NCBI RefSeq assembly: GCF_019655435.1
Contig: NZ_BPFH01000002.1
Coordinates: 310,001 to 374,000, forward strand
Direction: 5' to 3'
DNA: 64,000 nucleotides
From: Jannaschia pagri
GTDB taxonomy: Bacteria; Pseudomonadota; Alphaproteobacteria; Rhodobacterales; Rhodobacteraceae
The notes beneath the pieces were generated by a model. It was not told the DNA's origin and did no database searches. It was given only the letters and a program-made list of their open reading frames with translations. The translations under genes and the position numbers were made by a program. Of this stretch, positions 33,336 to 42,376 are shown piece after piece; the stretch's first letter is position 1; each line of letters opens with the position of its first letter.

Positions 33336-34948
33336 GCCAAACTGATCCAATTGGCAACGACGGCCCGCCACGACAGTTGGCTGCCCCACCGCTCATCACG
33401 GTACGCAAGCTATCGCTTGCCATCCATGGGGCGCCGATTCTGAACGAGATCGACCTGGCCATCCAACCGGGCGCCGTCACCGCGCTCGTGGGGGAGAGCG
33501 GGTCGGGCAAATCCATGACGGCGCTGGCGCTGATGGGATTGTTGCCAGGGGGTTCAACGACCACAGGGCAGGCCCTGTTTGACGGGTCCGATTTGCTCAC
33601 GCTGTCCGAACGCGCCTGGCTGGGTCTGCGCGGGGACGACATCGCAATGATCTTTCAGGAGCCGATGACCGCCCTCAACCCCGTGCACACCATCGGCGCA
33701 CAGGTGGCGGAGCCCCTGCGCCTGTGTGGCATCCGCCGGGCGGAGGCTGCACGGATCGCCCGCGACCGCCTGGACCGCGTGGGTCTGTCCCACGTGCCAT
33801 TGGACCGCTATCCGCACGAGCTGTCCGGCGGACAGCGGCAGCGCGTGTGTATCGCCATGGCCATCGCGCGCCGACCGCGCCTGTTGATCGCCGATGAGCC
33901 GACGACCGCGCTGGATGTGACAACGCAGGCCGAGATCCTATCCCTGTTGCGCAGCCTTGTGGATGATGAGGGCATGGCCCTGTTGCTGATCACCCATGAT
34001 CTTGGCGTGGTTGCAGGCATGGCGGACCATGTCGCGGTGATGGAACGCGGCTGCATTGTCGAAAGCGACCGGACGGAGGCGCTGTTTCGGGGGCACCGGC
34101 ATCCCTATACGGCGGCCCTGCTGGCGGCGTCGCGTCCCCCGCCCCATACCCCGCGCCCCCCCGATGGCACGGCGATCTTGGAGGCCCGGGACCTGCGGCG
34201 CACCTATGGGGCCGTCACGGCGGTAGACGGCGTGTCCTTCACATTGCACCGGGGGGAAAGCCTGGGCCTCGTGGGTGAATCGGGCTGTGGTAAGTCTACG
34301 CTAACCCGTGCACTCCTAGGGTTGGAACCTTTGCAGGGCGGCTCCGTCACATTTGACGGAACGCCAGGCGGGCAGTCCATGACGAGACGCCAGAGGGCCC
34401 GGATATCGGTCGTATTCCAGGATCCCTACGGCAGTTTCAATCCCCGTTGGACCGTTCGCCGGATCGTGCAGGAACCCTTCCATCTGACGGGCAAACCGCG
34501 CGACGCCGATGCCCAGGCCGCCCGCGCCTTGACGGAGGTCGGGCTGACCACCGCCGATCTGGAGAAATACCCCCACGAGTTCTCCGGCGGTCAACGGCAA
34601 CGGATCGCCATTGCGCGTGCGCTAATCACGAAGCCCCAAGTCCTGGTGCTCGATGAAGCGGTCAGCGCGCTGGACGTGCGTGTCCGGGCGCAGGTCTTGG
34701 CCCTCCTCTCGGAGCTGCAAGACCGTTTGGGGCTGTCCTATCTGTTTATCAGCCACGACCTGACGGTTGTCCGGGCCATCTGTGACCGGGTTCTAGTGAT
34801 GCAAGGCGGACGGATCGTCGAACAGGGCGCCATTGATAAGGTCTTCGAGGCCCCGGCGGCAGCCTATACCCGGCGCCTGATCGACGCCGCCCCACGGATC
34901 CCCGCAGAGTGGTTGGCCGCGCGGAATACGCCCGCGGCGACCGGCTAA
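33332..34948 (+). CDS. Fused peptide-type ABC ATPase (DppD-DppF)
   Basis: This 538-residue protein holds two complete ATPase units. Unit 1 has [17 protein letters not shown] and [12 protein letters not shown]; unit 2 has [17 protein letters not shown] and [11 protein letters not shown]. It therefore replaces the separate DppD and DppF subunits and powers both permeases. The substrate is not predictable because no substrate-binding protein gene is in the operon. Confidence 0.92.
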   Translation: MSQTDPIGNDGPPRQLAAPPLITVRKLSLAIHGAPILNEIDLAIQPGAVTALVGESGSGKSMTALALMGLLPGGSTTTGQALFDGSDLLTLSERAWLGLRGDDIAMIFQEPMTALNPVHTIGAQVAEPLRLCGIRRAEAARIARDRLDRVGLSHVPLDRYPHELSGGQRQRVCIAMAIARRPRLLIADEPTTALDVTTQAEILSLLRSLVDDEGMALLLITHDLGVVAGMADHVAVMERGCIVESDRTEALFRGHRHPYTAALLAASRPPPHTPRPPDGTAILEARDLRRTYGAVTAVDGVSFTLHRGESLGLVGESGCGKSTLTRALLGLEPLQGGSVTFDGTPGGQSMTRRQRARISVVFQDPYGSFNPRWTVRRIVQEPFHLTGKPRDADAQAARALTEVGLTTADLEKYPHEFSGGQRQRIAIARALITKPQVLVLDEAVSALDVRVRAQVLALLSELQDRLGLSYLFISHDLTVVRAICDRVLVMQGGRIVEQGAIDKVFEAPAAAYTRRLIDAAPRIPAEWLAARNTPAATG

Positions 34949-35017
34949 CGCACCCAAGACGCCCCTGGTCCCGCCCTCCTGGCCATGCCACCAAAGACCC
35001 AGGCAGGAGGACGGGAC

Positions 35018-36448
35018 ATGGCAGTGACATTCGACACATCGGAGATGCTAATCGGGGGCACTTGGTGCCGCCCCACGGACACGCTTCCCATGGAAGACCC
35101 ATCGACCGGGGAGACCGTTGGCGCCATCGCGCGGGGCCGCGCCGCTGACATCGACGCCGCCGTCACCGCAGCCCAGGCTGCTTTGGCGGGTCCCTGGGGC
35201 CGGATGGCTGCCGCAGAGCGAGGCCGTCTGCTGGCGCGCATGGGCCACATGGTCGAGGCGCAGGTGGAGGATTTGGCCAGGATGGAGGCCATGGATGTGG
35301 GCAAGCCCCTGCGGCAGGCCCGCGCCGATGCCCTCGCCCTTGCCCGGTATCTGGAGTTCTACGGCGGGGCCGCCGACAAAGTGCATGGCCAGACGATCCC
35401 CTATCTGGACGGGTACACCGTTTACACGATGCGCCAACCCCACGGCGTCACCGGCCATATCGTCCCCTGGAACTATCCGATGCAGATCATCGGGCGCTCC
35501 GTGGGCGCGGCGCTCGCCATGGGCAACGCCTGCGTGCTGAAACCCGCCGAGGAAGCCTGCCTGACCGCGCTCGCCTTTGCGCGGATCGCTGAGGAGGCGG
35601 GGGTGCCCCCCGGCGCGCTGAACGTGGTTCCGGGCTTGGGGTCGGAGGCCGGCGCCGCCCTGGCGGGCCATCCCGATGTGCACCACATCAGCTTTACCGG
35701 GTCCGTGGCCACGGGCGCGCGGGTGCAGGCGGCGGCGGCTGAAAACGTGGTTCCTGTGACCTTGGAGTTGGGCGGCAAGTCCCCCCAGATCGTGTTCGAT
35801 GACAGCGACCTGGACGATGCGCTGCCGTTCCTTGTCAACGCGGGCATCCAAAACGCCGGACAGACCTGCTCGGCGGCGTCTCGCATTTTGGTGCAGCGCG
35901 GTGTCCTGGAAGAGGTGACCGCCCGCATGGCCGACCGGTATCGCGCGCTCCGGGTTGGGCCAGCGGTGGAGGATTTGGACGTGGGGCCAGTCATCTCAGC
36001 CCGTCAAAAAGCCATCATCGAAGGATTTCTGGATCAAGCCGGTGACCTGACGGTCGTCGCCCAGGGCCAGGTTGTCGGCACCGGTGGCCATTACGTCGCG
36101 CCAACCCTCCTGACCGGAGCGAGACCGGACCATCCCCTCGCCCAACAGGAGGTTTTCGGCCCCGTCCAGGTGATCCTTCCGTTCGAGGACGAGGCGGAGG
36201 CCATCGCAATCGCCAACGGGACGGATTACGGCCTGGTGGCGGGCGTTTGGACCCGCGACGGCGCACGGCAAATGCGCCTCGCCCGCGACCTGAAGGCTGG
36301 TCAGGTCTTCATCAACAATTACGGCGCGGGGGGCGGCGTTGAGCTTCCCTTCGGAGGCGTCGGCAAATCAGGACACGGGCGCGAAAAGGGGTTCGAGGCG
36401 CTCTATGGGTTCAGCCAGACGAAGACCGTCGCGGCGCGGCACGGGTAG
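35018..36448 (+). CDS. NAD(P)-dependent aldehyde dehydrogenase
   Basis: This 476-residue enzyme oxidises an aldehyde to the acid. Catalytic Cys284 lies in GQTCSAASRI and the general base Glu250 in LELGGKSPQ; the cofactor region PWNYPMQ is also present. GGAGGA lies before the ATG at 35018, which is preferred to one at 34985. It follows the ABC operon after 69 bp, so its substrate may derive from an imported compound (inference). Confidence 0.92.
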   Translation: MAVTFDTSEMLIGGTWCRPTDTLPMEDPSTGETVGAIARGRAADIDAAVTAAQAALAGPWGRMAAAERGRLLARMGHMVEAQVEDLARMEAMDVGKPLRQARADALALARYLEFYGGAADKVHGQTIPYLDGYTVYTMRQPHGVTGHIVPWNYPMQIIGRSVGAALAMGNACVLKPAEEACLTALAFARIAEEAGVPPGALNVVPGLGSEAGAALAGHPDVHHISFTGSVATGARVQAAAAENVVPVTLELGGKSPQIVFDDSDLDDALPFLVNAGIQNAGQTCSAASRILVQRGVLEEVTARMADRYRALRVGPAVEDLDVGPVISARQKAIIEGFLDQAGDLTVVAQGQVVGTGGHYVAPTLLTGARPDHPLAQQEVFGPVQVILPFEDEAEAIAIANGTDYGLVAGVWTRDGARQMRLARDLKAGQVFINNYGAGGGVELPFGGVGKSGHGREKGFEALYGFSQTKTVAARHG

Positions 36449-36559
36449 TCGGGCCGGCGAAGGACCCATGCCGATTGTATGGGGGCTATGACCGAGCCCC
36501 TGCCACTTTGCGCCCACAACCCATAAGAACCGGCGCCATATCCGAACGCCGCCCTTGAT

Positions 36560-36575
36560 CCGAGCGACCGCTCGG
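36560..36575. terminator. Short hairpin between convergent genes
   Basis: CCGAGC and GCTCGG with a 4-base loop, no T-run. It is placed between the aldehyde dehydrogenase stop and the convergent SnoaL-like gene. Weak. Confidence 0.3.
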
Positions 36576-36592
36576 TGACCCTGCAGCCATGA

Positions 36593-36958
36593 CTAGGACG
36601 CGTAAAAGAACTCCTCGCGCACGATCTTTCCGTCGGCCACATGGTAGACGGCGACCTCGAACATGTCCTCGATCGCATCGGTCTCTTTGTTGCGTGACTT
36701 CACGGAAAAGGTCACCGCAAACCGATCATCGCCGTGCAGCATGGGGTCCGAAACCTCTGCCTCCAACACCTCAAAGGCGGACTCCCACCAAGCGTGCTTG
36801 CCTTTGATGGCGTCGATCCCCTTCGCCTCGCGCCCGTTGCCAAAGTCGACGGCCTCAACGCTCACGGCATCGGGCGCGTATAGGGTCATTAGAGTCTCGG
36901 CCTCGCGGCCTTCGCGGCAACTGGCGACGAGCGTATCGGCAACGTCTTTCAGGGTCAT
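36593..36958 (-). CDS. NTF2-like/SnoaL-like protein
   Basis: A 121-residue protein with the cone-shaped NTF2-like fold pattern: N-terminal helices (VADTLVASCREGREAETLMTLY), then APDAVSVEA and a C-terminal beta sheet (KIVREEFFY). GGAGGA lies six bases before the ATG at 36958. Members range from enzymes to binding proteins, so no specific role can be given. It is divergent from the SDR gene. Confidence 0.8.
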   Translation of the reverse strand: MTLKDVADTLVASCREGREAETLMTLYAPDAVSVEAVDFGNGREAKGIDAIKGKHAWWESAFEVLEAEVSDPMLHGDDRFAVTFSVKSRNKETDAIEDMFEVAVYHVADGKIVREEFFYAS

Positions 36959-37080
36959 CGGATCCTCCCACACTGGTTGTGAGACGAAGCTACCACGATT
37001 CGCACCGTCGACCGGGAAATAAAGCTGGTTCCCGCCGCCTCCCCTGGCCATCCTGTCCCCGACACTTGAGGGGGGAGACC

Positions 37081-37821
37081 ATGGGGTTGACCGGGAAAAC
37101 CGCCATCGTGACGGGCGGCGCATCGGGCTTTGGCAAGGGGATCGTGGAGGTCTTTGCCCGCGAAGGCGCCCAGGTCCTGGTCGCAGATTTGAACGGCGAT
37201 GGCGCCGCTGAGGTCGCCGCACAGGTCGGCGGCCATGCGGCACAGATGGATGTTGCCCGCGATAGCGATTGGGCAGCGCTGACCGCTCAGGCTCTGGATG
37301 CCTGGGGCCGCATCGACATCTTGGTGAACAACGCGGGCATCACACATCTGCCGCAACCCATGGAGGAAGTCAGCGAGGATGAGTTCGACCGCGTTCTCTC
37401 GGTGAATGCCAAGTCCGTCTACCTGTCCGCGCGGCACGTTGTTCCGGTCATGAAATCCGCCGGATCGGGGGCAATTCTGAATGTGGCGTCCACCGCCGGT
37501 GTCTCGCCCCGCCCGAACCTGAACTGGTACAACGCCTCCAAGGGCTGGATGATCACGGCGACCAAAGCCATGGCCGTGGAATTGGCGCCCGCTGGGGTCC
37601 GCGTGAACTGTCTCAACCCCGTCGCCGGAGAGACGCCCCTGTTGTCGAGCTTCATGGGCGAAGACACACCGGAGCGGCGCGCCGCTTTCCTCTCCACGAT
37701 CCCCCTAGGGCGTTTCTCCACACCGCAAGACATGGGCGAGGCGGCGTGTTTCCTCTGCTCGGACGCGGCCTCCATGATCACGGGCGTGGGGCTGGAGGTG
37801 GACGGCGGGCGGTGCATCTGA
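37081..37821 (+). CDS. Short-chain dehydrogenase/reductase
   Basis: This 246-residue SDR oxidoreductase has TGGASGFGKGI as the cofactor motif, NNAG, and the catalytic Tyr150 and Lys154 (YNASK). Asp at the end of beta-2 (VADLN) suggests NAD(H). The substrate is unknown; the overall pattern is of FabG-like alcohol dehydrogenases. GAGGGGGGAG precedes the ATG. Confidence 0.9.
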   Translation: MGLTGKTAIVTGGASGFGKGIVEVFAREGAQVLVADLNGDGAAEVAAQVGGHAAQMDVARDSDWAALTAQALDAWGRIDILVNNAGITHLPQPMEEVSEDEFDRVLSVNAKSVYLSARHVVPVMKSAGSGAILNVASTAGVSPRPNLNWYNASKGWMITATKAMAVELAPAGVRVNCLNPVAGETPLLSSFMGEDTPERRAAFLSTIPLGRFSTPQDMGEAACFLCSDAASMITGVGLEVDGGRCI

Positions 37822-37888
37822 CTGGGACGGCGCGGCCCGTTTGTGGCAGACATACCGAAAGGACAGCCGTCGAATCGGAGGGATAATC

Positions 37889-38203
37889 ATGCGATTGGAA
37901 GCGGATATCGACGTCCTAGCGGGGCCCTTCGCCTCGCAGCAATTGGCCTTTGCCCATTTGTTGGATGCGGCGGAGCGGACGGGGCTGACCCCCGATCTGG
38001 ACCATGTGGAGGTGATCGCTGCACCGCACGCCAAGCGCCTCCGGGGATATTTCGACCCCGATACGGCCGCCGAGATCGCCGCCGAGGCGCGCCTAGACGC
38101 CGTGATCCTGGTGCTCCCGGGGGCGTTGATCACTGGCCGGTTCGAAGGCGACGCCCGGTTGCGCAGCATCGGTCGCTACGTCGGGCAGGTCACCCGCGCA
38201 TGA
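37889..38203 (+). CDS. Conserved hypothetical protein, 104 residues
   Basis: A 104-residue soluble protein of alternating helices and strands (VEVIAAPHAKRLRGYF, LDAVILVLPGALITGRF). GGAGGG lies six bases before the ATG. It ends ten bases before the P1 peptidase gene and is probably co-transcribed with it. I do not recognise the family. Confidence 0.65.
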   Translation: MRLEADIDVLAGPFASQQLAFAHLLDAAERTGLTPDLDHVEVIAAPHAKRLRGYFDPDTAAEIAAEARLDAVILVLPGALITGRFEGDARLRSIGRYVGQVTRA

Positions 38204-38213
38204 GGTCACGGGC

Positions 38214-39194
38214 ATGAAGCCAGGGCCGCGCAACTTGATCACCGATGTGGCAGGCCTGCGCGTCGGTAATGCGGACGACACGGCTCTGATGTCGGGGGCC
38301 ACCGTCTTGATCGGGGACGCCCCCTTCGTGGCGGGGGTCCACGTCATGGGCGGGGCGCCAGGTACGCGCGAGACGGACTTGCTGGCCCCAGACAAAACCG
38401 TGCAAGAGGTTGATGCCCTGGTGCTTTCGGGCGGGTCGGCCTTTGGCTTGGACGCCGCGTCGGGTGTGGCCGATGGATTGCGCGCTGCCGGACGAGGGTT
38501 TCCCGTGGGCGACCAACGGGTGCCAATCGTCCCAGCGGCGATCCTGTTCGACTTGCTGAACGGCGGTGACAAGACCTGGGACAGCAACCCCTATGCCCAG
38601 ATCGGACGGCGCGCGCTTGAGGCCGCACAGCCGTCCTTTGCCCTTGGCAGCACCGGGGCCGGCCTGGGCGCCACGACTATGGACCTACGCGGGGGGCTGG
38701 GATCGGCCAGTTGCGTGTTGAGCAACGGCATCACCGTAGGCGCACTGGTCGCGGTGAACGCCATCGGACGGGTCTGCGACGATGCGGGCAGGTTTTTTGC
38801 CGCGCCCTGGGAACTGGCGGCTGAAGCGGGCGGGCGTGCGCCCGGTTACCTGGCGCCGGATTGGGAACCCAGCGGCGCGGCAGGCCCGCGCGAGGCGACT
38901 ACCATCGCCATCGTCGCGACCGATGCCGCCTTGACCCAGGCCCAAGCGACGCGCCTTGCCATAGCGGCCCACGACGGCATGGCGCGGGCCATTCAGCCAA
39001 GCCATACGCCCTTGGACGGAGACTTGGTCTTTGCCGCAGCCACGGGCGCGCGACCGCTACCGGATCCCGCCTGGGGTGCGGTGCCATTGGGCCATGCGGC
39101 GGCCTGTTGTCTGGCACGTGCCATTGCGCGTGGCGTCCATGCGGCCTCTGCGGGGGGTATATTGCCCAGTTGGCAGGAACGGTTCGCGTCATAG
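38214..39194 (+). CDS. P1 (DmpA/NylC-type) N-terminal nucleophile peptidase
   Basis: This 326-residue member of peptidase family S58/P1 is expected to cleave itself into two chains, creating an N-terminal nucleophile. The likely site is before Thr229 in EATTIAIVATDAAL, giving a Thr enzyme like NylC rather than the Ser of DmpA. The residue before it is Ala where Asn is common. GGSAFGLDAASGV and GSASCVLSNGITVGALVAVN are family blocks. Substrates in the family include N-terminal amino acids, beta-peptides and nylon oligomers. Confidence 0.87.
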   Translation: MKPGPRNLITDVAGLRVGNADDTALMSGATVLIGDAPFVAGVHVMGGAPGTRETDLLAPDKTVQEVDALVLSGGSAFGLDAASGVADGLRAAGRGFPVGDQRVPIVPAAILFDLLNGGDKTWDSNPYAQIGRRALEAAQPSFALGSTGAGLGATTMDLRGGLGSASCVLSNGITVGALVAVNAIGRVCDDAGRFFAAPWELAAEAGGRAPGYLAPDWEPSGAAGPREATTIAIVATDAALTQAQATRLAIAAHDGMARAIQPSHTPLDGDLVFAAATGARPLPDPAWGAVPLGHAAACCLARAIARGVHAASAGGILPSWQERFAS

Positions 39195-39622
39195 GGCACA
39201 GGGCTCTGGCCTGTACCAAGGGCGACACGCTCAGGTGGCGTCTAAGCAGGCTCCCGAAGTTGCGCATTCGTCACCGCTATCTCTGCGCCTGCGCGCAAAT
39301 ATAAACCGTCGCGCCTCGCGCGTCCGTGAAGGCGGTGCGGCGGGGTCGGTCGATTGTGCAATGGCGCACGAAAATCGACACGCACTCACAACCAAGTGCA
39401 TTGAGTGTGACGACGGAAAGGCGCATATCCCTCTCAACGCCAAGCAGCCCGGCCTGCTTAGCCCCCCGGCATCCCCCCGCCATAAGGCGCGTCATCCGGG
39501 CCCGATCTGACGATTTGCGCCTCCCTCGGGAAGCGTCCACCCCCTACCGGCGCCGCTGTGGCGTCGGCACCACCGGTGTTTTCGAACACCATAGACGGCA
39601 ACCGAAGCTGAAAGGATATGCC
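39195..39622. other. Upstream region of a small secreted gene, about 430 bp
   Basis: No gene is supported here. From about 39307 it resembles the leader of the duplicated locus: GTGC and GCGCACG spaced as there, then the shared promoter boxes and GCATATC. A GGTGTT-TTCG-AACACC hairpin lies at 39575-39590, 32 bp before the start codon. Confidence 0.5.
39401..39429 (+). promoter_or_regulatory. Predicted promoter shared with the duplicated locus
   Basis: TTGAGT, 17 bp, CATATC: the same boxes and the same spacing as at 23410 and 53636. The leader to the ATG at 39623 would be about 187 bases. Confidence 0.5.
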
Positions 39623-39832
39623 ATGACTGCCATGTTGAAATCCGCGCTGCTGGTCGCCGCTCTCTCCGCACCCCTGGTTGGCGGGATCGCCCCCGCCGCC
39701 TTCGGAGCCGAGTCTGCGGCCACTGGCACTGCACAGACCCTGCTGACAACCAAGGGCGACCGGGGCAAACCCGTCCACTCGCCCCGCGCTCAGGCCATCC
39801 TGGCGAGTATCGCCGCCGAGAGCGACAACTGA
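39623..39832 (+). CDS. Small secreted protein, 69 residues, unknown function
   Basis: A 69-residue protein with a Sec signal (MLKSALLVAALSAPLVGGIAPAAFG, cut before AESAA). The mature part is about 38 residues and ends AQAILASIAAESDN, weakly like the end of the duplicated proteins (DIFARFAEESRDDD). AAAGGA lies before the ATG. A hairpin with TTCG loop in the leader and a terminator-like hairpin downstream bracket it. It may be a divergent third member of that small-protein family. Confidence 0.65.
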   Translation: MTAMLKSALLVAALSAPLVGGIAPAAFGAESAATGTAQTLLTTKGDRGKPVHSPRAQAILASIAAESDN

Positions 39833-39855
39833 GCCAAGCCACATCTGGCGCACTC

Positions 39856-39883
39856 ACGGACGGGCCCCAATCTGGGTCCGTTT
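39856..39883 (+). terminator. Terminator-like hairpin after the 69-residue gene
   Basis: ACGGAC and GTCCGT form a 6-bp stem with a GC-rich loop, followed by TT. It lies 23 bp after the stop. The stem is short, so the call is moderate. Confidence 0.45.
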
Positions 39884-39960
39884 GCGATTCTGCAGGACGG
39901 TGAACCAAAGACCATGTGGGCGCGTTGGGTTCCGATTGCTAGGATCGGAGGACGCGCCCC

Positions 39961-40308
39961 ATGAAGTGCCTGTATCTGTTTTGCCTGACCGTGGGGTGTC
40001 TCGGCGGCCCAGCCGCCGCACAGATGGCCTCGCCCAACCTCACCGCCACGATGGCGCGCGACGCCCTCCTATTTGGGAAAGCGGAGCACGGACCGGCGCC
40101 CTTGGTGTCCGCCGCGCATCCAACCACCGCCGCCTCAGAGAAGATGGAGAGCCTGGCACCGACCGCCGATCTAAGTCGCAACGGCAACCATACGTGCGGT
40201 CACACACCTCTGCCCGTCTCGGTTGGCTCCTGTGAGGTATCGCAGAACGCCCTCCCCCAGCCAATTGATGAGGCAGCTGGCACAGCAGGCCCGACGCTAA
40301 GTCGGTAA
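39961..40308 (+). CDS. Small secreted protein, 115 residues, unknown function
   Basis: A 115-residue protein with a Sec signal (MKCLYLFCLTVGCLGGPAAA, cut before QMASP) and a GGAGGACG ribosome site eight bases before the ATG. The mature chain is Ala/Pro/Ser-rich and has two Cys (HTCGHT and GSCEV) that could form a disulfide. I do not recognise it. The good start context favours a real gene. Confidence 0.55.
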   Translation: MKCLYLFCLTVGCLGGPAAAQMASPNLTATMARDALLFGKAEHGPAPLVSAAHPTTAASEKMESLAPTADLSRNGNHTCGHTPLPVSVGSCEVSQNALPQPIDEAAGTAGPTLSR

Positions 40309-40536
40309 GCCTTACGCCAGTGCGGACGGTAGTCACGGTGACGGTCACAGAGTGCGCCCACATCGACGATCCGCCACCATCGGTACGTACCGCCGCGCAT
40401 CTTCAGAGTGGAATGAGACGGGGCGGACGACATAGCGAGGCCATGGGAATACGACCACAGCCTGATCTCGGGGTCGCGCGCGCAAGCTCAACACACAGGT
40501 CCCTCAGACCAATACCCGTGCGCCACATCCGGGCCT

Positions 40537-40983
40537 TCACCCCCGCCGTTCGGCAAAAAACTCCCGTAACAGCTCGGCGCAAGCGTCCCCCTCTAACCCA
40601 TCATAGACCTCTGGTCGGTGATGGGTTTGCGTATGCTCAAAAACCCGTGCCCCATGCAACACACCGCCAGACTTCGGGTCCAACGCACCGAAATGAAGGC
40701 GTGCCAGGCGCGCGTGGGCAATGGCTTGGGCACACATGGCGCACGGCTCCAGGGTGACCCAGAGGGCACATCCGATCAGACGTTCTGAGCCCAAACGGGC
40801 GCAGGCCGCGCGGATCGCCAGGATTTCCGCGTGGGCCGTGGGATCGGATAATTCTCGGGTTCTGTTCCCCGCCTCGGCCAAGATGGTCGCGCCTCGGGAC
40901 ACCACGGCCCCCACGGGGACTTCGCCCCGGGCAGCGGCGGCGCGGGCCTGGATGAGGGCCTGGGGCATAAAGGATCGAAACAT
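40537..40983 (-). CDS. tadA: tRNA adenosine(34) deaminase
   Basis: This 148-residue zinc deaminase converts adenosine to inosine at the wobble position of tRNA-Arg(ACG). His51 and Glu53 (HAE) and Cys81/Cys84 (PCAMC) form the catalytic zinc site. Length fits. It is divergent from rluB with 74 bp between, a common arrangement in alphaproteobacteria. Confidence 0.95.
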   Translation of the reverse strand: MFRSFMPQALIQARAAAARGEVPVGAVVSRGATILAEAGNRTRELSDPTAHAEILAIRAACARLGSERLIGCALWVTLEPCAMCAQAIAHARLARLHFGALDPKSGGVLHGARVFEHTQTHHRPEVYDGLEGDACAELLREFFAERRG

Positions 40984-41057
40984 GGCCTATCTGCCCGCCG
41001 GGGGGCGCGACGCGCAAGCCGCTTTCACAATGGCGCTGCCCGCGCTAGACCCCGGCC

Positions 41058-42359
41058 ATGACTGATACCCCAGACACCCCGAGCGGCGACCGGCTCGCCA
41101 AGGTGATCGCGCGCGCGGGCCTCGCCTCGCGCCGTGACGCGGAACAGATGATCGCCGACCTGCGGGTCATGGTGAACGGTCGCACGATTTCCAGCCCGGC
41201 AACGACGGTTGGTGCAGGGGATCAAGTGACTGTCGACGCCAAACCCCTGCCCAAGGCCGAGGCCGCGCGCGTTTGGCTGTACCACAAGCCCGCAGGCCTG
41301 GTGACCACGGAGCGGGACGAAAAGGGCCGCGAAACGGTGTTCGACGCCTTGCGGGGGCGCCTGGGGCGCGTGCTGTCGGTGGGGCGGCTTGACCTCACGT
41401 CGGAAGGATTGCTGCTGTTGACGAACGACGGCGGCTTGAAACGGCGGCTGGAACTGCCCGAGACAGGCTGGCTGCGCCGCTACCGGGTGCGCGTGAATGG
41501 CACGCCCGATGAGGCCGCCTTGCAACGCTTGCGCGATGGGATCGAGATCGACGGCGAACAGTTCCAGGGTATGCAGGTCACCTTCGACCGCCAGCAGGGC
41601 GCCAATGCCTGGCTGACCGTTGGCCTGCGCGAGGGCCGCAACCGAGAGATCCGCCGCGCCGCCGAGGCCGTTGGTCTCTATGTGAACCGACTGATCCGGG
41701 TCAGCTACGGGCCGTTCCAACTGGGCACCTTGCCCGTGGGTGAGGTCGAAGAGGTGAAACCCCGCATCCTTCGGGATCAACTGGGCACGCTCCATGACGG
41801 CGCGTTCGCCGATGCGCGTCGAGAGGCGGAGCCAGGGTCTGAGGACAAGAAACCGCGCAAGCCCCAGCGCAGTGACCCGCGAGGCCAGCGCGGTCCAGGC
41901 AAACCGCGGCGGGACGGTGCCGCGCAGGATCGCGGCCCAAGGGGCCGCCCGGGCGCACCAGGTCCGAAAGGCGACGGACCGCAGCGCGCCCGTGGCCCAA
42001 AGCCGAGGGGGCCGATGGCCACCGGCGGCGACCGACCCGACCGCGCGGACCGTGGCCCAAAGCGCGGCGCGGGCCCGCGCGCGGGTGGACGCCCGCCCCG
42101 TGGCGCAGAAGTCGACGCATCAGACACGCGCCCCGACCGTAGACCATCGCGCGTCCAACGCGACGACCGACCAAAGGGACGGGAGGAGCGCGCCGAGGAG
42201 CCTCGCAAGACCAAGATGACCAAGTCGGAGCGCAAAGCCGCCCAGCGCGCGGATACGTCTGTCTCCCTGCGCAAAGGCGGGCAGCGCGGACGCGGCATCG
42301 CCAAGGCCAAGCCTAAGGCGGGCAAACCCTACACGAAGCCGCCACGCGGCGACCGCTGA
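41058..42359 (+). CDS. rluB: 23S rRNA pseudouridine synthase, RluB type, with long basic tail
   Basis: This 433-residue protein has an S4 RNA-binding domain (residues about 10-60, RLAKVIARAGLASRRDAEQ) and a RsuA/RluB catalytic domain with GRLDLTSEGLLLLTND holding the catalytic Asp. From about residue 255 to the end it is a disordered Arg/Gly/Pro/Lys-rich extension of about 180 residues that would bind RNA non-specifically. It probably makes pseudouridine 2605 in 23S rRNA. Confidence 0.92.
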   Translation: MTDTPDTPSGDRLAKVIARAGLASRRDAEQMIADLRVMVNGRTISSPATTVGAGDQVTVDAKPLPKAEAARVWLYHKPAGLVTTERDEKGRETVFDALRGRLGRVLSVGRLDLTSEGLLLLTNDGGLKRRLELPETGWLRRYRVRVNGTPDEAALQRLRDGIEIDGEQFQGMQVTFDRQQGANAWLTVGLREGRNREIRRAAEAVGLYVNRLIRVSYGPFQLGTLPVGEVEEVKPRILRDQLGTLHDGAFADARREAEPGSEDKKPRKPQRSDPRGQRGPGKPRRDGAAQDRGPRGRPGAPGPKGDGPQRARGPKPRGPMATGGDRPDRADRGPKRGAGPRAGGRPPRGAEVDASDTRPDRRPSRVQRDDRPKGREERAEEPRKTKMTKSERKAAQRADTSVSLRKGGQRGRGIAKAKPKAGKPYTKPPRGDR

Positions 42360-42376
42360 CCCGGCTGCCGCAGGCC

